NCBI GenBank assembly: GCA_033297075.1
Contig: MU858052.1
Location: 124,001 to 188,000, forward strand
Direction of reading: 5' to 3'
Origin: Rhypophila decipiens
Taxonomy: Eukaryota; Ascomycota; Sordariomycetes; Sordariales; Naviculisporaceae
DNA: 64,000 nucleotides
Below are positions 37,306 to 48,330 of this stretch, piece after piece. Position numbers and translations under genes: made by a program. The notes under the pieces were generated by a model. The model saw nothing but the letters and a program-made list of their open reading frames with translations. It was not told the DNA's origin and did no database searches. Positions within the stretch are counted from its first letter, which is position 1; each line of letters opens with the position of its first letter.

Positions 37306-37947
37306 ATGACCCCATTACGGCAGCCCACCGATCTCGCAGGAATCGGACACTGGGCTGACATCCCAACCCACGCCATGCAGGACCAAGTCGATCTCCAGGA
37401 GCATGACGACTTGGAAGTCACCACTGCCGTGCAGTATTACCCACCCACACGCCTGCCGTTACCGGACATTTTGTCGGTGTGCAAAAGTGTTGAGCTGGCT
37501 AGCACACCGTCGCTCCCAGGTGTCCATATCGAGGAATCGGGCCGGTCTCCCAGCAAGAGAACCAAGGTGGCCGAGGCACCCACCAGGCGAACTGATGCCC
37601 AACGTAAGGTCAACGAGCCCAAGGCACAATGGATATTGTCGGTGGGAGGCGGTGGCTCTCAACCCGAGCTCGCCAACTATCACAGGTCCACCTGGCAGTC
37701 ATTGAAGGTTGCCTTACGAGACCTCAGGTCTGTCGGGAAACGGTTGAGTAAGTGACTTCTTTAATGCATGAGGTCAGGTTCAAAGGTTTACTAACAGCTG
37801 TGGATAGATTACAAAGTTCCAACCCCGGGGCAAGTCGTCGAGGATTGTCGACGTTCCATGATGAGGTGTAGAGACACGGAGAGCCTGAATGTGCACTTCT
37901 CGAGTGCCTGGTTAGGAAACCTTGGCCTCCGCCCAGGCTATCTGTAA
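37306..37947 (+). CDS. Hypothetical protein, two exons
   Basis: Exons 37306-37747 and 37808-37947; the 60-bp intron has donor GTAAGT, a CTAAC branch site and acceptor GATAG. The join gives RSVGKRLNYKVPTPG and a 193-aa product ending at TAA. I do not recognise a family. The N-terminal 90 residues are acidic and Pro-rich. The middle holds a basic run (RSPSKRTKVAEAPTRR). The C-terminal ~70 residues look globular (STWQSLKVALRDLRSVG, then GQVVEDCRRSMMRCR) and end NLGLRPGYL. The good splice signals and the continuous frame after joining are the main support that it is real. It could be a small nuclear protein, but that is only composition. Confidence 0.55.
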
Positions 37948-39692
37948 ATCTCGGTGAATTTCGAGAGCACCCGGTAGGACCGCATCTCGGTTCCGATCAA
38001 ATTGACAGGTCAACCATTCCTGTGCCTAATGAAGGGCGTTGTAAGGTGCAAGAACAGGACAGAATGGGAGTAAGAAAGACCAAGTGAGGAAAGTGTAATT
38101 TGTTGAGGCTAGCGAGCTGTGAAGATCTTCAGTTCTCGTTAAGTGTTCATATTCTCACCAAGATGGTAAACAATAAGATATTCGAGTTTGAACAGGCCAC
38201 TCAGAACCGATACCGAGCATCGGAAGACTCAAGGTGACGATTTGGGAACCGAGAGGAGGATTGGAGAGAAAGATGCTCCTTCCAATGCCCTGTGGCAGAT
38301 TGCTGTGCAGGTATCCGCCCCACTGTTAGTGAAACTTGAACATCTTCGCCCGAGACTTGCGCTCCTTCTCCCAACCCCTAACAATCTGGATGGATCTTAT
38401 TTTCGATTGTCACACCCGGTCACAGCAGGCCACCAAGGAGGGTCGGGAAGGTACCAGGGTACCAACAACTGCTGTGCTCCTCCAAATTCCACGACGTGTG
38501 AATGAGACTTGAAACAAGCTCCTTCCCAACCTTCAATATATGCCGGGCAACGGAAATTGAGTCACAGTCTTTGGTCGAGAACCACACCAAAGAAAGTGTC
38601 ACAACCATCGCATAGGTAGCATAGATTGCATTGCACAATAGCACATCTATCCAGCCGCCATTGACTCTCATTCTTCTCCATCATTCTCTCTGCTAATCGG
38701 GGATCAACACTTGAGCAAATACTTCGGCTGTAACAGCAGTCATGATCATGTGTCCCATCCTCTCTGTTCTTGTGTGCACCTCTACGGCTCGCTTGACAGC
38801 GGTTAGTTGTGGGGGGGGGAGGTTTCTGAGCGATGACGACATGGGATCTCCCTCCTCGGGTGGGAGGCCAATTAAAGGCGTGATTTCACAGCGCAGATCC
38901 CTGCTACCCCACTTGAGCTCGAAAGTTGCCTGTAACTTCCTTTGTCAAACATCGTGAGGACTGCGTTGCAATGGATTGTGATATTACTGACCAGTGTTTA
39001 CCCATAATATCCTCAACTCGTTCAAGTTGGCCGAGTGAAAGCGTAGTTTCTACTGCTTGAAAATCACAAAGGCTGAGCACTGTAAAGGATTGAAAGGAAT
39101 CTCAAAGAGGGGGATGGAAAGCCAATTCGGAAAGGGGCAATGACGTACTGGGCAAACAATCATCACCGGGCACCTTTGCACGACAGTCACTTGCTCTGTA
39201 CTTGGACACGCAAGCCCAAGATGGGCCACTCATTGCCCCTTCCTCTCTGGAGCATGAAGCACGAGGTCACGTTCGACATCTCCAGAACCACCTAGACCTG
39301 GCCTTGAACCTGGCCTGACCTGCCGTAGAATCTGCTTCCCCATTCGTTTGCTTCATCCCACCTGCATCGATCGACTCCGCAAACAGGCTTGAACTTCAAA
39401 GGCATGAAAACGGTTGCAGGAGCTGCACTCTCTCTCCACCGTGCCACCCTCAGTCGAGAGTGGTTGCATCACAACCAACCAGACTAGCTTCCCGTTCTCG
39501 TATTAAACCGCCCTTAGCTGCTTTCTGCCTCTGCCAGCCAACGGCTCTGCTTGACCTGGTTTTATTTTCTTGCTTTCGTTCTTCTTCCGACTCTCGACAA
39601 AACCAAACATCGTCGGAGATCCAAGAACTGGATACATCGCCATCACGTCGTCAACAATCCTCAAGCATCCAAACACAAATTGATCCTCCACA
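37948..39692. other. Intergenic region upstream of the DUF1774 gene
   Basis: About 1.75 kb. Short frames at 38188-38505 and 38742-38957 carry no domain signal. The last 150 bases are a C/A-rich leader before the ATG at 39693. Confidence 0.45.
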
Positions 39693-40756
39693 ATGGATCG
39701 GTTCAACAGCAGTACGGCCTCCTCCCATTCCCTCTGTCAATTTTGCATCATACTAACACGCCATCTGTCTAATCTAGTCAACCCGTTCTCGAAGCGGGAG
39801 TCCCACTCCCCGAGCGAGGTCCTCACGTACAAGATCTTGACCGTGGCCACCTGGCTTCTCTCCGTCGTGACCTCGGTCTACTACACATACAACGCCCCGG
39901 ATGATGGCAACTGGGCCAAGAGGACAATCTGGCAACAGAACTACAACTACTACTCTGGATTCACCCAGAACCAAACGATCACGTCGCTCTATTGGTGAGT
40001 CCCCAACTCGTAGCTGTGGCGAGGAGTAGGACGAGCAATACTAACCACATGTCTGTCACCAGGCTTGTGCTCTTCATCCTCCAGCTCGGCTACATCGGCC
40101 ACCTCTTCTCGAGCAAGGTTGAAACCGTCAACGCCGCCTGCTCGGTCGGAAGCCACTTCATCGTGAACAACTTGCTGCACTTTGCCTTTGTCATGCTGTT
40201 TGTTCGCTCGCACTTCGTTTGGGCCGAGATCATGCTGGTCATCAACTTCTTCAACCTCACATCTCTGTATTTCCGCTATAACGCGTACCCGCGCTTCATT
40301 CACTTGCCCGCAGTCGCCGGTCCGCTGGCCTGGACGTTTGTCGCCCTGTACTGGAATGGAGCCATCATGGTGTACCGCCCGGATAACCTGGTTGCTCGCA
40401 TCTTTGCCAACGTCTTTATCTGGTCTATCCTGGTGTACGGACTGTTCTTCATCTTTGCCTACAAGGTATGCCATCCCCATTTCTCTAGCATCAAAGGTAT
40501 CGGCTGACACTGGTGGTACTAGGATTACACCATGGGATTCTGCCTCAGCGTTCTGTCGGCGTCTCTGGGGGTGGCTCAGTTTTCACGACAAGTTATTGCC
40601 TTCCAGTGGATCTTCTCCTTCACCATCATGGCGGTCTTGTTTGTCTTCACTGCCATTGTCGCCGTGCCCGCATGGACCGGTCGCGATGTTCCATGGGGCC
40701 GCCAGAGCACCACGACTGCCGATAACGAGCGCGCACCTCTCCTCGCGGACCCTTAG
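39693..40756 (+). CDS. DUF1774-family integral membrane protein
   Basis: Four exons: 39693-39711 (19 nt), 39778-39994, 40063-40465 and 40523-40756. The introns are 66, 68 and 57 bp, the first two with TACTAAC branch sites. Product is 290 aa. The tiny first exon gives MDRFNS, and the join yields INPFSKRESHSPSEVLTYKI, matching the usual start of the fungal DUF1774 family. About six hydrophobic segments follow, including ILTVATWLLSVVTSVYYTY, LVLFILQLGYIGHLF, LLHFAFVMLFV, LAWTFVALYWNGAIMVY, ANVFIWSILVYGLFFIFAY and AFQWIFSFTIMAVLFVFTAI. The C terminus ends ERAPLLADP, a dileucine-type signal often seen on endomembrane proteins. The molecular function of the family is not known. Confidence 0.87.
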
Positions 40757-41378
40757 ATTGAAGGGAAATATATCGGAGTCTTTGAGACCCAGAATTGTGT
40801 GAGGCGGGTTGAAAGGTCTAAAAGATTGATACTCAGGCTTTTGTTGTGAGGTTGTTTTGGGCCAGAACGGGACCTTGTTGGGATGGGTATGAATATCAGG
40901 GACGAGAAGGACGGTTTCGTTGACGAGGTGTTATTTCTATTTCTGGTATTTCCATGCACGAAAAAAAGCAGCATTCTGTTAAAGAAGGAACAAAAATCGG
41001 TCTCTTGTAATTATTGCGGCAGGGCGCCAACAGGGCTCTTGTGTCGACAGCTCGAGTCTTTTTTCTCTTATCGATAATTGATCACTGCAGACGAGATCCA
41101 ATGACGTCTTCTCCAGTGTTAGTCCACTAATCCCTGCGGCTTACAGGGGAGATGCATTAGTGCCCGTCCCCTAATAACCCGACGGAAGCAAGGGCGGAGG
41201 CGGAGCTGATCAGCCCAGTGTAACAGCTGAACAGCTATCAAAGAAAAATCTCGCTGCCTGCCTCTCACAAGTCGCGTCTCATCGACACTTCCAGATTGAT
41301 CACGACAACGGTTTTCTCTCTCTTCCACATGCTCCACACGGCGGTGCGGCCATCCATGGTATCTGCGCCGAGGATAAG
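40757..41378. other. Intergenic region before the holo-ACP synthase gene
   Basis: About 620 bases in a tandem (+,+) arrangement. It holds a 3' UTR and a promoter. No further element was recognised. Confidence 0.45.
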
Positions 41379-42427
41379 ATGGCCATCAAAAATGTGTTCC
41401 AGCGAGGCCTGAGAGGGCTCGAACGGTCGCCGCGGTTGATGGTTGGCAACGACATTTGCCATATTCCGCGGATTGCGAGGATCATGGGCGATAGTCCGGA
41501 GAAGGCTGCGAGATTTGTGAGGCGCGTCTTGACCGAGGAGGAGATTTCGCATCCCGGGTTGAGGAGGTGTATTGTTGATCTTTTGAATACATCGCCATTG
41601 CCGTCGTCGTCGCCGTTGAAGACGGGGATTGGATCTGGGGAGGATGGGAAACCCGGTGGGAAGTCTAATGGCAAACCCACGGGTGCGTCTGATCCTGATG
41701 CGTGGAAGAAGGATAGTCGAGCTGCTGCTGTTTTTATGGCTGGGAGGTATGTAACCTTTTGAAGGGAGTCTTTCTGGTGAAGTCTGGGTATGGGTGTCTT
41801 GGTGGCCTTTTGCATCATGAACTTTTTCACAATGTGCTCTCTTTGTGCTTTTGGACTCGTCTAACAATGACATTCGGTCACAGATGGGCAGCAAAAGAAG
41901 CCATCATCAAGGCACATCCCTTTCGGAGACTGACATTCCACGACATCATGATCTACTCTTCTACCTTTAACCTTGATTACTTGGAGAAGAGGGAGAGGAA
42001 GAAGGAGAAGAGGGATGAGAGGAAGAGGGATGAGATGAAGAGGGATGAGAGGAGGAAGGAGAAGAGGGAGGAGAAGAAGAGAGCTGCATCAATGGCGATC
42101 CGGAACACGGCGCCATCCACTGAGGACACCTCAGAGCCTGAAAACCCATCCCAACCGGATACGGTATCACAGACAACGACGAAAGCAAACTCTGCCGAGG
42201 TACAAAAGCCCACCGTCGGTGAAGACGAGCCCCTCGACGACAAATCTGGATATATCGACAGGAACAACGGTAGTGGTATGCCCGTGGCCATCGTAAGAGG
42301 ACTGAGGGGCACCGAGCAGGCGGACGAACGTGTGTCTGTTAGCATCAGCCACGATGGGGACTACGCCTCGGCCGTGTGTATCGCCACTATGGACATTCAT
42401 CCCAGGACACTTTCAGTCCCCGATTAG
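41379..42427 (+). CDS. PPT2: Holo-[acyl-carrier-protein] synthase (mitochondrial 4'-phosphopantetheinyl transferase)
   Basis: Exons 41379-41746 and 41884-42427; the 137-bp intron has donor GTATGT and acceptor TCACAG and joins FMAGR to WAAKEAIIKAHPF. Product is 303 aa. The AcpS-type motifs are LMVGNDICHIPRI (the Asp is a Mg2+ ligand), the RFVRRVLTEEE block, WAAKEAIIKA (the Glu is a ligand) and the C-terminal VSVSISHDGDYASAVCIA. The enzyme transfers 4'-phosphopantetheine from CoA to the Ser of acyl carrier protein. AcpS-type fungal members resemble yeast Ppt2, which serves mitochondrial ACP. Unlike bacterial AcpS (about 120 aa), this protein has a Ser/Gly/Lys insertion before the intron. After YLEKRERKKEKRDERKRDEM it has a roughly 35-residue Lys/Glu/Arg run and a long Thr/Ser/Glu spacer. 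No clear mitochondrial presequence is visible from this ATG. Confidence 0.9.
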
Positions 42428-42440
42428 GAGGATATGGGAA

Positions 42441-42720
42441 GAAGGATATAAGAATACCGAAGCTTGGAAGAAGGAGGAGGAGGAGGAGCTGGGAACAAAA
42501 GAGAGTAATCCTCCAGAGAACAGGAAGCAAGGAAGCAAAGAGGCTAAGAAGTAAGAGACAGCACAGACAGTACAGATAGAAGAAGGATATATGAATGCTG
42601 AACGTTGGGAGGAGGAGGAGGAGGAGGAGGAGCTGGGAATCAATAGTGAGTAGTCCTCTAGTAAAGAAAAACAGAAGAAGGAAAGATTGAAGAGGTATAG
42701 AGAGCAAATGAGAGTACAGA
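42441..42720. repeat. Degenerate ~141-bp tandem duplication, GA-rich
   Basis: The segment beginning GAAGGATATAAGAATACCGA at 42441 recurs at 42582 as GAAGGATATATGAATGCTGA. Both copies continue through a GGAGGAGGAGG run and GAGCTGGGAA, then a CCTC-containing stretch. The two copies share order and spacing but have diverged by substitutions and by length changes of the GGA run. Confidence 0.7.
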
Positions 42721-43500
42721 ATAGGTAGATGAGGAAGGAGAAAATGAAAAAAAGGTTGGAACTATGGGAGATAATAAACAAGGAGATAGAGAGGAGGGAA
42801 GCGAAGGGTATACAGAGGAAGAGAAGGCCAGACAGGAGCTCACAGACCTGCTATCGAATAGTAAGGATGAAAAAAGAGATGGAAAAGGTGAAGTAGATAC
42901 TTTGGCTTCGTGATGAGCGTCTTAATAAGAAAAACTCGGTCCTGGAGTACCGCAGGTTGGGGGAGGCGGTAAGGGGGTAAGAATGTGATTACTACGTTGG
43001 TAGTTTGTCTGGTGTTTTGTATTTGGGATCTGAGAGAAGAGGGAAAGATCACTGCAGCAGTCAGATATTCGCTTGTCAAGCAAGGGTCATAGTGTCGGTA
43101 ACATGGGAAGCGAATCGGTTTTGGGATAGAAAACGAAAGGCTCGTAGCAGGGAGTTGGATTGCCTGCCCCTACTGTGTACAATAGAAATGTGTTTAAAAT
43201 AATATTAGACACCGTGAGATTCCTTTACGCTAACTAGGTAATGAGTGAGGATCATGCTCTGTACAAACTGATTACCATTGCTCTTGTCTTGGTCTTCTGT
43301 TAACTAGGATGGTGGTGCTGTATGAACTAAGATGAAAGAAGGCGACAGAGTAAGCTTGAGAAATCATAACTGCCTGCCTTGATCAGCAAAAGCTTAAGGT
43401 ATCTTATCCACAAGAACAATTCAACTGACCTTTAGCTAATTCACAACGGCTATTAAAAAATTGCATCTAAACAGAACCTCGTACTGAGTTTTCAGGATCA

Positions 43501-43521
43501 AAAAAGCGAAGCAAAAAAGGT
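43501..43521 (-). terminator. Pol III oligo-T terminator of the tRNA-Arg gene
   Basis: On the minus strand the tRNA is followed within two bases by CCTTTTTTGC and then a second T run, the usual RNA polymerase III stop. Confidence 0.75.
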
Positions 43522-43609
43522 CGATCAGGATGGGACTCGAACCCACAACCTCAGTCTTGGTTGCTCCAGTATTTAGGAGGACCACACGCTACCATTGCGC
43601 CACCTGACC
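43522..43609 (-). tRNA. tRNA-Arg (anticodon CCU), with 16-nt intron
   Basis: Read on the minus strand it folds fully. The acceptor GGTCAGG pairs with CCTGATC, with one G-U. The D arm is GCGC-loop-GCGT with AATGGTA. The anticodon stem TGGTC pairs with GACTG. The loop is CTCCTA, then intron, then A. The T arm is GTGGG-TTCGAGT-CCCAT. The anticodon CCT reads AGG codons. The 16-nt intron (AATACTGGAGCAACCA) sits at the canonical place, after position 37. The mature length is 72 before CCA addition. A poly-T run follows immediately downstream on the minus strand, as a Pol III terminator. Confidence 0.95.
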
Positions 43610-44372
43610 CACTTTTTAATTCATGCCTGCTAATGGCCGGCACTTGCTTATGTTGTTTGCTTTTAGGGGCACCCCAATGATCACTGTCGTCAATAAAAAA
43701 AACACTTTAACGGGCAACTGCAATCACTGTATTCATCTGCTATGTTCCGTTTTCTCAACAACTGCAATGAGATGGTAATTCTCGTCACTAGTTCGAGCAG
43801 CGTATGTTCAGGTCTTCGCGCGGCTTTATGAGAATCAATTTCTGAGCACCACCGATACCAAGCAATGAAGTTTGGCAGTTTGCCACCAGGACCCTTAACT
43901 ATGACATTGTAATAATGCCTCGATATCTAGCCTCTGCAGAGCTTACAGATTAAAAGGCTGAACGGTATCGACTTGTGATGGCTGGTAGGTAGGTAATCTT
44001 ATCTTTGGTGTTGAGGTTTCATCCAGGCTGCGGCAGCAAGTGAAATAAGACGGATGATAGCGGTTGCCAGTCATAAAGTGAACACTTGCCTTGGGGATTT
44101 TTTTCTCTCCTTATACTTTCTTGGTCCCTGAATGAGCAATCATCTCTTTACATCGCTCACCGAGCAAGCAACCGCGCGGATCAGTCATTTAAGTCCACCT
44201 GGTCAATTGAACGGGGCTGATAAAGTTCGTCATCGCTTCATTCTTTCCGGGCCCCTCCCCCTCAATTCGATAAGGTGGAGACGAAACCATCACCACTCGC
44301 TACATCTTACTCACCATCGACCAAGCAACAGTCAATCACAAAATTTTCGCTCGTAAACAAGAGAAGCCCATC

Positions 44373-45493
44373 ATGGCCTTCACAATGCACTCCCATTCGG
44401 GGCAATTCTGCCCCGGCCACGCAAAAGACGAGCTCGAGGAGGTGGTCAAGCATGCCATCAGCGTGGGCTACAAGACATTAGGCCTAACAGAGCACATGCC
44501 CCGGACCGAGTTATCAGATCTCTACCCTGAAGAGGTGAGCTTTTTCACTCATTTCCTCAGAATTATCTCTCTCAAAACATGATCACACAAAACTCCAACT
44601 AACCATATGATGAAAAAGCTAACCCCGTCACCCGAACAATCCCTCTCCGAACTTACGCCGCGCCACAAATCCTACCTCCTCGAAGCCCAGCGTCTTCAAC
44701 AGAAATACGCATCTCAAATCCATATACTGATTGGCTTCGAAGGGGAATGGATCCGCCCCGCCTACGGCTCCTTGGTTCAAGAGTTGTATTCTGCCGATTC
44801 TTGTATAGATTACTTTATCGGGTCGATTCACCATGCCGCGGGGGTACCGATTGACTTTGACAAGGAGATGTTTCTCGCTGCAAAAGAAAAGTGTGGGGGC
44901 ACAGAAGAGAAACTGTATGCTGTGTATTTCGATGAGCAGTTTGAGATGCTAAAGTTTTTGAGGCCCAAGGTTGTAGGGCATTTTGACTTGATTAGATTGT
45001 TGAGTGATGAGACGGGGAGGGATCTTAGTCCAGCTGGGTCTTGGGCAGGAAAAGAAGAGATTTGGAGCAAGATTGTGAGAAATCTCGAGTTTGTGGTGGG
45101 CTATGGGGGCTGGTTGGAGTGTAATACCAGTGCGTTGAGGAAGGGGCTGGATGAGCCGTATCCTGCTCGGCCGATTGCTGAGGTATGTTTTTGTCTGCGT
45201 TTCTTCTCATTTACTCGCGGATGTTTGTTGGTGTGAATCAGTGAGACTGATCACTGGATATGCAGAAATTCCTCGAGCTGGGCGGCAGGTTCACCTTCTC
45301 AGACGACAGCCATGGCATTGCACAGGTTGCTACCAACTACGTTCGGGGTCTGGATTACCTCGAGAGCTTGGGCGTCAAGGAGCTCTGGACGCTGGAGCGT
45401 TCAACGCATCCTGGGACGCAAAACGGGGAGAGGGCACAGCTGACAGAGAAGAGCGTGCCGATATCCGAGTTTCGTGCTGATCTAAAGTTGTAG
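44373..45493 (+). CDS. HIS2: Histidinol-phosphatase, PHP family
   Basis: Exons 44373-44534, 44619-45182 and 45266-45493; introns of 84 and 83 bp have donors GTGAGC and GTATGT and acceptors AAAAG and TGCAG. Product is 317 aa. Metal-binding motifs of the PHP fold are present: MHSHSGQFCPGHA at the N terminus, LGLTEHMPR, FEGEWI, DYFIGSIHHAAGVPIDFD, VVGHFDLIRL and, in the last exon, FTFSDDSHG. Together they match the fungal HIS2-type histidinol-phosphate phosphatase, which converts histidinol phosphate to histidinol in histidine biosynthesis. The start ATG directly precedes the first His motif, as in the family. The gene converges on the lipid kinase with only 267 bases between stop codons. Confidence 0.94.
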
Positions 45494-45760
45494 AAAAAGG
45501 ATGGGTTGATGGCATAAAGCTTGTAAAGCAGAGCTGATAGACCTGCACAAGATAGAGGTTGTAGACATCATTAGAAATTTGACAAGCTGAAATTGAGACA
45601 TCTCATAAGAAGCCAATGAAACTGGATAACTGCTCCAAAGCGCTCCTCGACGACTTTAAAGTGACAGGAAACCATCCGTGTACCGTGATCGTCATAACAC
45701 ATATATCTCATTAAAAAACCCCCCCTCGTCAAGGTATGTATATAAGGCATCAACCCATTG

Positions 45761-47362
45761 CTAAACGACCACCTCCTTATTAACCACAACCTTGATCCTC
45801 TCCTGCCCTTCCAATTCCCTCTTGACACTCATCCACCCGTCCTTCTCAATCTCAACAATAGTCCCATCAATACAAACCTTCCTCCACCTCCGATCTTGTT
45901 CCAAAATGCTAACCCTAACTTCATGAATCTCCTCATACCCAACCCCATCTTCCTTGTCCTCCGTTCCCTTCCACTTCATACCAACATGCTCACCCCCCTT
46001 ATAGGCAGCCATCATAATCTCCATAGTCCGTTCGCCACTCACCTCCCCAAAATGAACCAACCGAAGTTGCCCATCCAACGGCTTACTATCAGGGGAAATC
46101 GTAAATGTCTTTTCCAAATTCGACACCATAGTCGTAAGGACGTAATTAAACTTGTCCCTTGGTATCCGCACCATTTCTTCCGGCTTTCCAGCTTTCCGAA
46201 CTTGGACAACAGTTTCGTATGCATGTGAGACTTTGAGAAGTTCCGCTGCTGCCATGCCGAATCGTTTATCCCCGTGGACGCGATACTCGGGTGTATCGCT
46301 TTCCCAGACTAGACTTGCGTGGAAGCCGTAACTTGCTACAATGGCACCGATGAGGTGCTCTGTGAAGACTTGATGTTCCCCTTTACCGTTGGTAACTTCG
46401 GTACTGCTGCTGAGTGTTTCTAGGGCGGGCGCCGAGATTAATCGCGATCGTGGGGAGAAAGATGCTTTAAAGGTTGGTAGTGGTTTTGCAGTGCCTGTGA
46501 ATAATGTGCGTAGACCGAGGACAAGGTTGGAGGGAGCTGTCGAGGCATCCGGCCAAGAATTGTAGAGGGGCTTGTGGAGGGAATGGAAGAGGGCATTCCC
46601 TGTTCCTAGAGGTAGTATGGCCACGGTTGGTTGGGTCCCTTTGTCGGGTTTGCCGGCGTTGTCGAGGCCATTGAGCAGGTCAATTACCCCGCCGTCACCG
46701 CTCAAGAGGATCATGGTTCGCTGCTGGCCGGAATGATCTCGAATCTTGTTTGCAAACTCGGTAACGGTTCTGGGACTCGTGGTGAGCGTGACTTGGTATT
46801 GTCTTGATCCTTGTGTCTCTTTATCACCACAACCATTTGGCCCATTTGAACCGTTTGCACCATTTGGCTGATCTGGTTTCTCATCGAAACCCACGGCGCT
46901 CAAAAGAGGGCTTAGCACCGCATCGTAGAATGCCTTGGACTTGCCGGTTCCAGACTTGGTCGAGACGATCACGTCTATCAAGGAGTCATTGTCCGACCAT
47001 GGGAATCGCCCAGCAAGACCGCCATCAGCACTGCCCGAGTTGATAAGGTATGGCTCAAGGACCTCCTGAGGCAACTCTTGTAGTGAATGCAACACTGAAA
47101 GCTTGAACCAGTCACTCTCCTCAGCTTCAGGAGAATCGCTCTCGGCGAGGCTGAAAATGAGATATCCCCCGCAGGTAGCCTTGAGAATAAAGATGATCTC
47201 TCGAGTCGTTAGCGTGGTCACCGGCGACTTGTCATCACTGGTCCTCCAGCCTAGTTTACCGTCTGTAAACTCAACCAGATGAGCGGCTTCAGTGGTTGTC
47301 GTCGCCAATCTTGATTGGATACCGAGCTCGGATGTTTTCCGAGCTGTCGTCTTAACGGCCAT
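45761..47362 (-). CDS. Diacylglycerol/sphingoid-base kinase catalytic-domain protein
   Basis: Single exon, 533 aa from the ATG at 47362 (MAVKTTARKTSE). The frame extends upstream to an ATG at 47515, but that adds a Cys/Phe-rich stretch that looks like UTR. The DAGK catalytic domain begins near VIVSTKSGTGKSKAFYDAVL (nucleotide-binding region). It continues through LLSGDGGVIDLLNGL at about residue 220 (the SGDGG catalytic motif) and VAILPLGTGNALFHSL at about 251 (GTGNA). The C-terminal beta-sandwich part includes IGAIVASYGFHASLVWESDT and HEVRVSILEQDRRWRKVCID. This is the family of Lcb4/Lcb5 and sphingosine kinases, which phosphorylate sphingoid bases or diacylglycerol. I cannot decide the substrate from sequence alone. 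A QPNGANGSNGPNG insertion lies before the SGDGG block. Confidence 0.88.
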   Translation of the reverse strand: MAVKTTARKTSELGIQSRLATTTTEAAHLVEFTDGKLGWRTSDDKSPVTTLTTREIIFILKATCGGYLIFSLAESDSPEAEESDWFKLSVLHSLQELPQEVLEPYLINSGSADGGLAGRFPWSDNDSLIDVIVSTKSGTGKSKAFYDAVLSPLLSAVGFDEKPDQPNGANGSNGPNGCGDKETQGSRQYQVTLTTSPRTVTEFANKIRDHSGQQRTMILLSGDGGVIDLLNGLDNAGKPDKGTQPTVAILPLGTGNALFHSLHKPLYNSWPDASTAPSNLVLGLRTLFTGTAKPLPTFKASFSPRSRLISAPALETLSSSTEVTNGKGEHQVFTEHLIGAIVASYGFHASLVWESDTPEYRVHGDKRFGMAAAELLKVSHAYETVVQVRKAGKPEEMVRIPRDKFNYVLTTMVSNLEKTFTISPDSKPLDGQLRLVHFGEVSGERTMEIMMAAYKGGEHVGMKWKGTEDKEDGVGYEEIHEVRVSILEQDRRWRKVCIDGTIVEIEKDGWMSVKRELEGQERIKVVVNKEVVV

Positions 47363-48330
47363 GTTGCGAGGAGGCGCGGTTCGGGAACCGTTGCCGAAGG
47401 ATTCTGTTTCAAAGAGCAGATGGGAGCGAAATCGGCAAAAAAAGCTAAGAGGGATGTAAATGGAACTGCAGATGAGGGCGCAATGACTGTTTATATTCGC
47501 TAGATATTCGGCCACGCGGGGATGATGAGTGCCTCGATCGTTGCCCTGAACTTGGAATCACTGCATGGGAGTATTTCTAATCATAGGTGCCTGTTGCAGG
47601 GCTGTTGGGACGTGTAACGTATGTACTGTACAGTACGTGCTGTATATGTACAGTACACCACAATACGCGTATTGTGTACAGCACGTCAGGCCATTGGACA
47701 AAGGCGGTTTCGCCTGCCCAACGTCACGGTTTCTTCGACGCTTTCCCTACCATTCCATGTCACTCGACGTCGGCCTCTAAAACTTACTCTTGACTAGTGC
47801 TGCTAGTAGAAAATAGCTGCCTTATAACAGTTTCTTTCTGGCCACCATGACGATGTTCTCGCTTATATGTTACTGGGCCAGTCAGTATCGCCCTGGCCAT
47901 CATTCTCATCTTCCCCTACAACAACCCCCCAAGTGACTCAGTTGGTAAAGAAAATGACCGACAAAAGTAAACGATGAGGTTGAGTTATCCCCATTCATCC
48001 ACCGCCGTTTGGTCCAGTCTGTCACCGCCTAGGTATTAGGAGGGTGGGGGCCACCGATGAGATGACTGCATCACTCCATGTCCTGTCCAGGATTTGGAAG
48101 CGGCTCTTCAAGAGATCGGGCACGAGTCACAAACGGAGACTTATAACCGTCTGCTCTATATATACGTACAATTGATCCTCATCTATCCTTGTCTGCAAGT
48201 CTCCTAGCCACTATTATTTGTCCCACTTGCCCCGAACTTGCATCTTACCAAGTTCCTTGCAGGTAGGATATGACCACCGATTTCGTGCTTACCGATAGTC
48301 AGATCACCGTGACATTGCGAATGAAATTGA
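47363..48330. other. Intergenic region with palindrome cluster
   Basis: About 970 bases between the start of the lipid kinase gene and the end of TRM1. It contains the nested palindromes at 47623-47686, listed separately. The rest shows no feature. Confidence 0.5.
47623..47686. repeat. Nested palindromes / potential cruciform
   Basis: GTACTGTACAGTAC (47623-47636) is a perfect 14-bp palindrome. ACGTGCTGTA (47635-47644) is the exact inverse of TACAGCACGT (47677-47686). Between these arms sits CACAATACGCGTATTGTG (47659-47676), a perfect 18-bp palindrome. The cluster lies about 260 bases upstream of the lipid kinase ATG, so it could be a dimeric regulator site. No matching factor is known to me. 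Confidence 0.7.

Larger units (their letters stand above)
42428..44372. other. Intergenic region with purine-rich repeat and a tRNA
   Basis: About 1.9 kb. The first 400 bases are strongly A/G-rich on the plus strand and hold a degenerate tandem duplication. A tRNA-Arg gene lies at 43522-43609. The remainder, including the A/T-rich 43610-44370 stretch, shows nothing else I can support. Confidence 0.5.

Noticed and set aside
47363..47515. Extension of the lipid kinase to the upstream ATG at 47515
   Set aside because: The added 51 residues are Cys/Phe/Ser-rich without family resemblance. The ATG at 47362 is a simpler start, though transcripts could reverse this.
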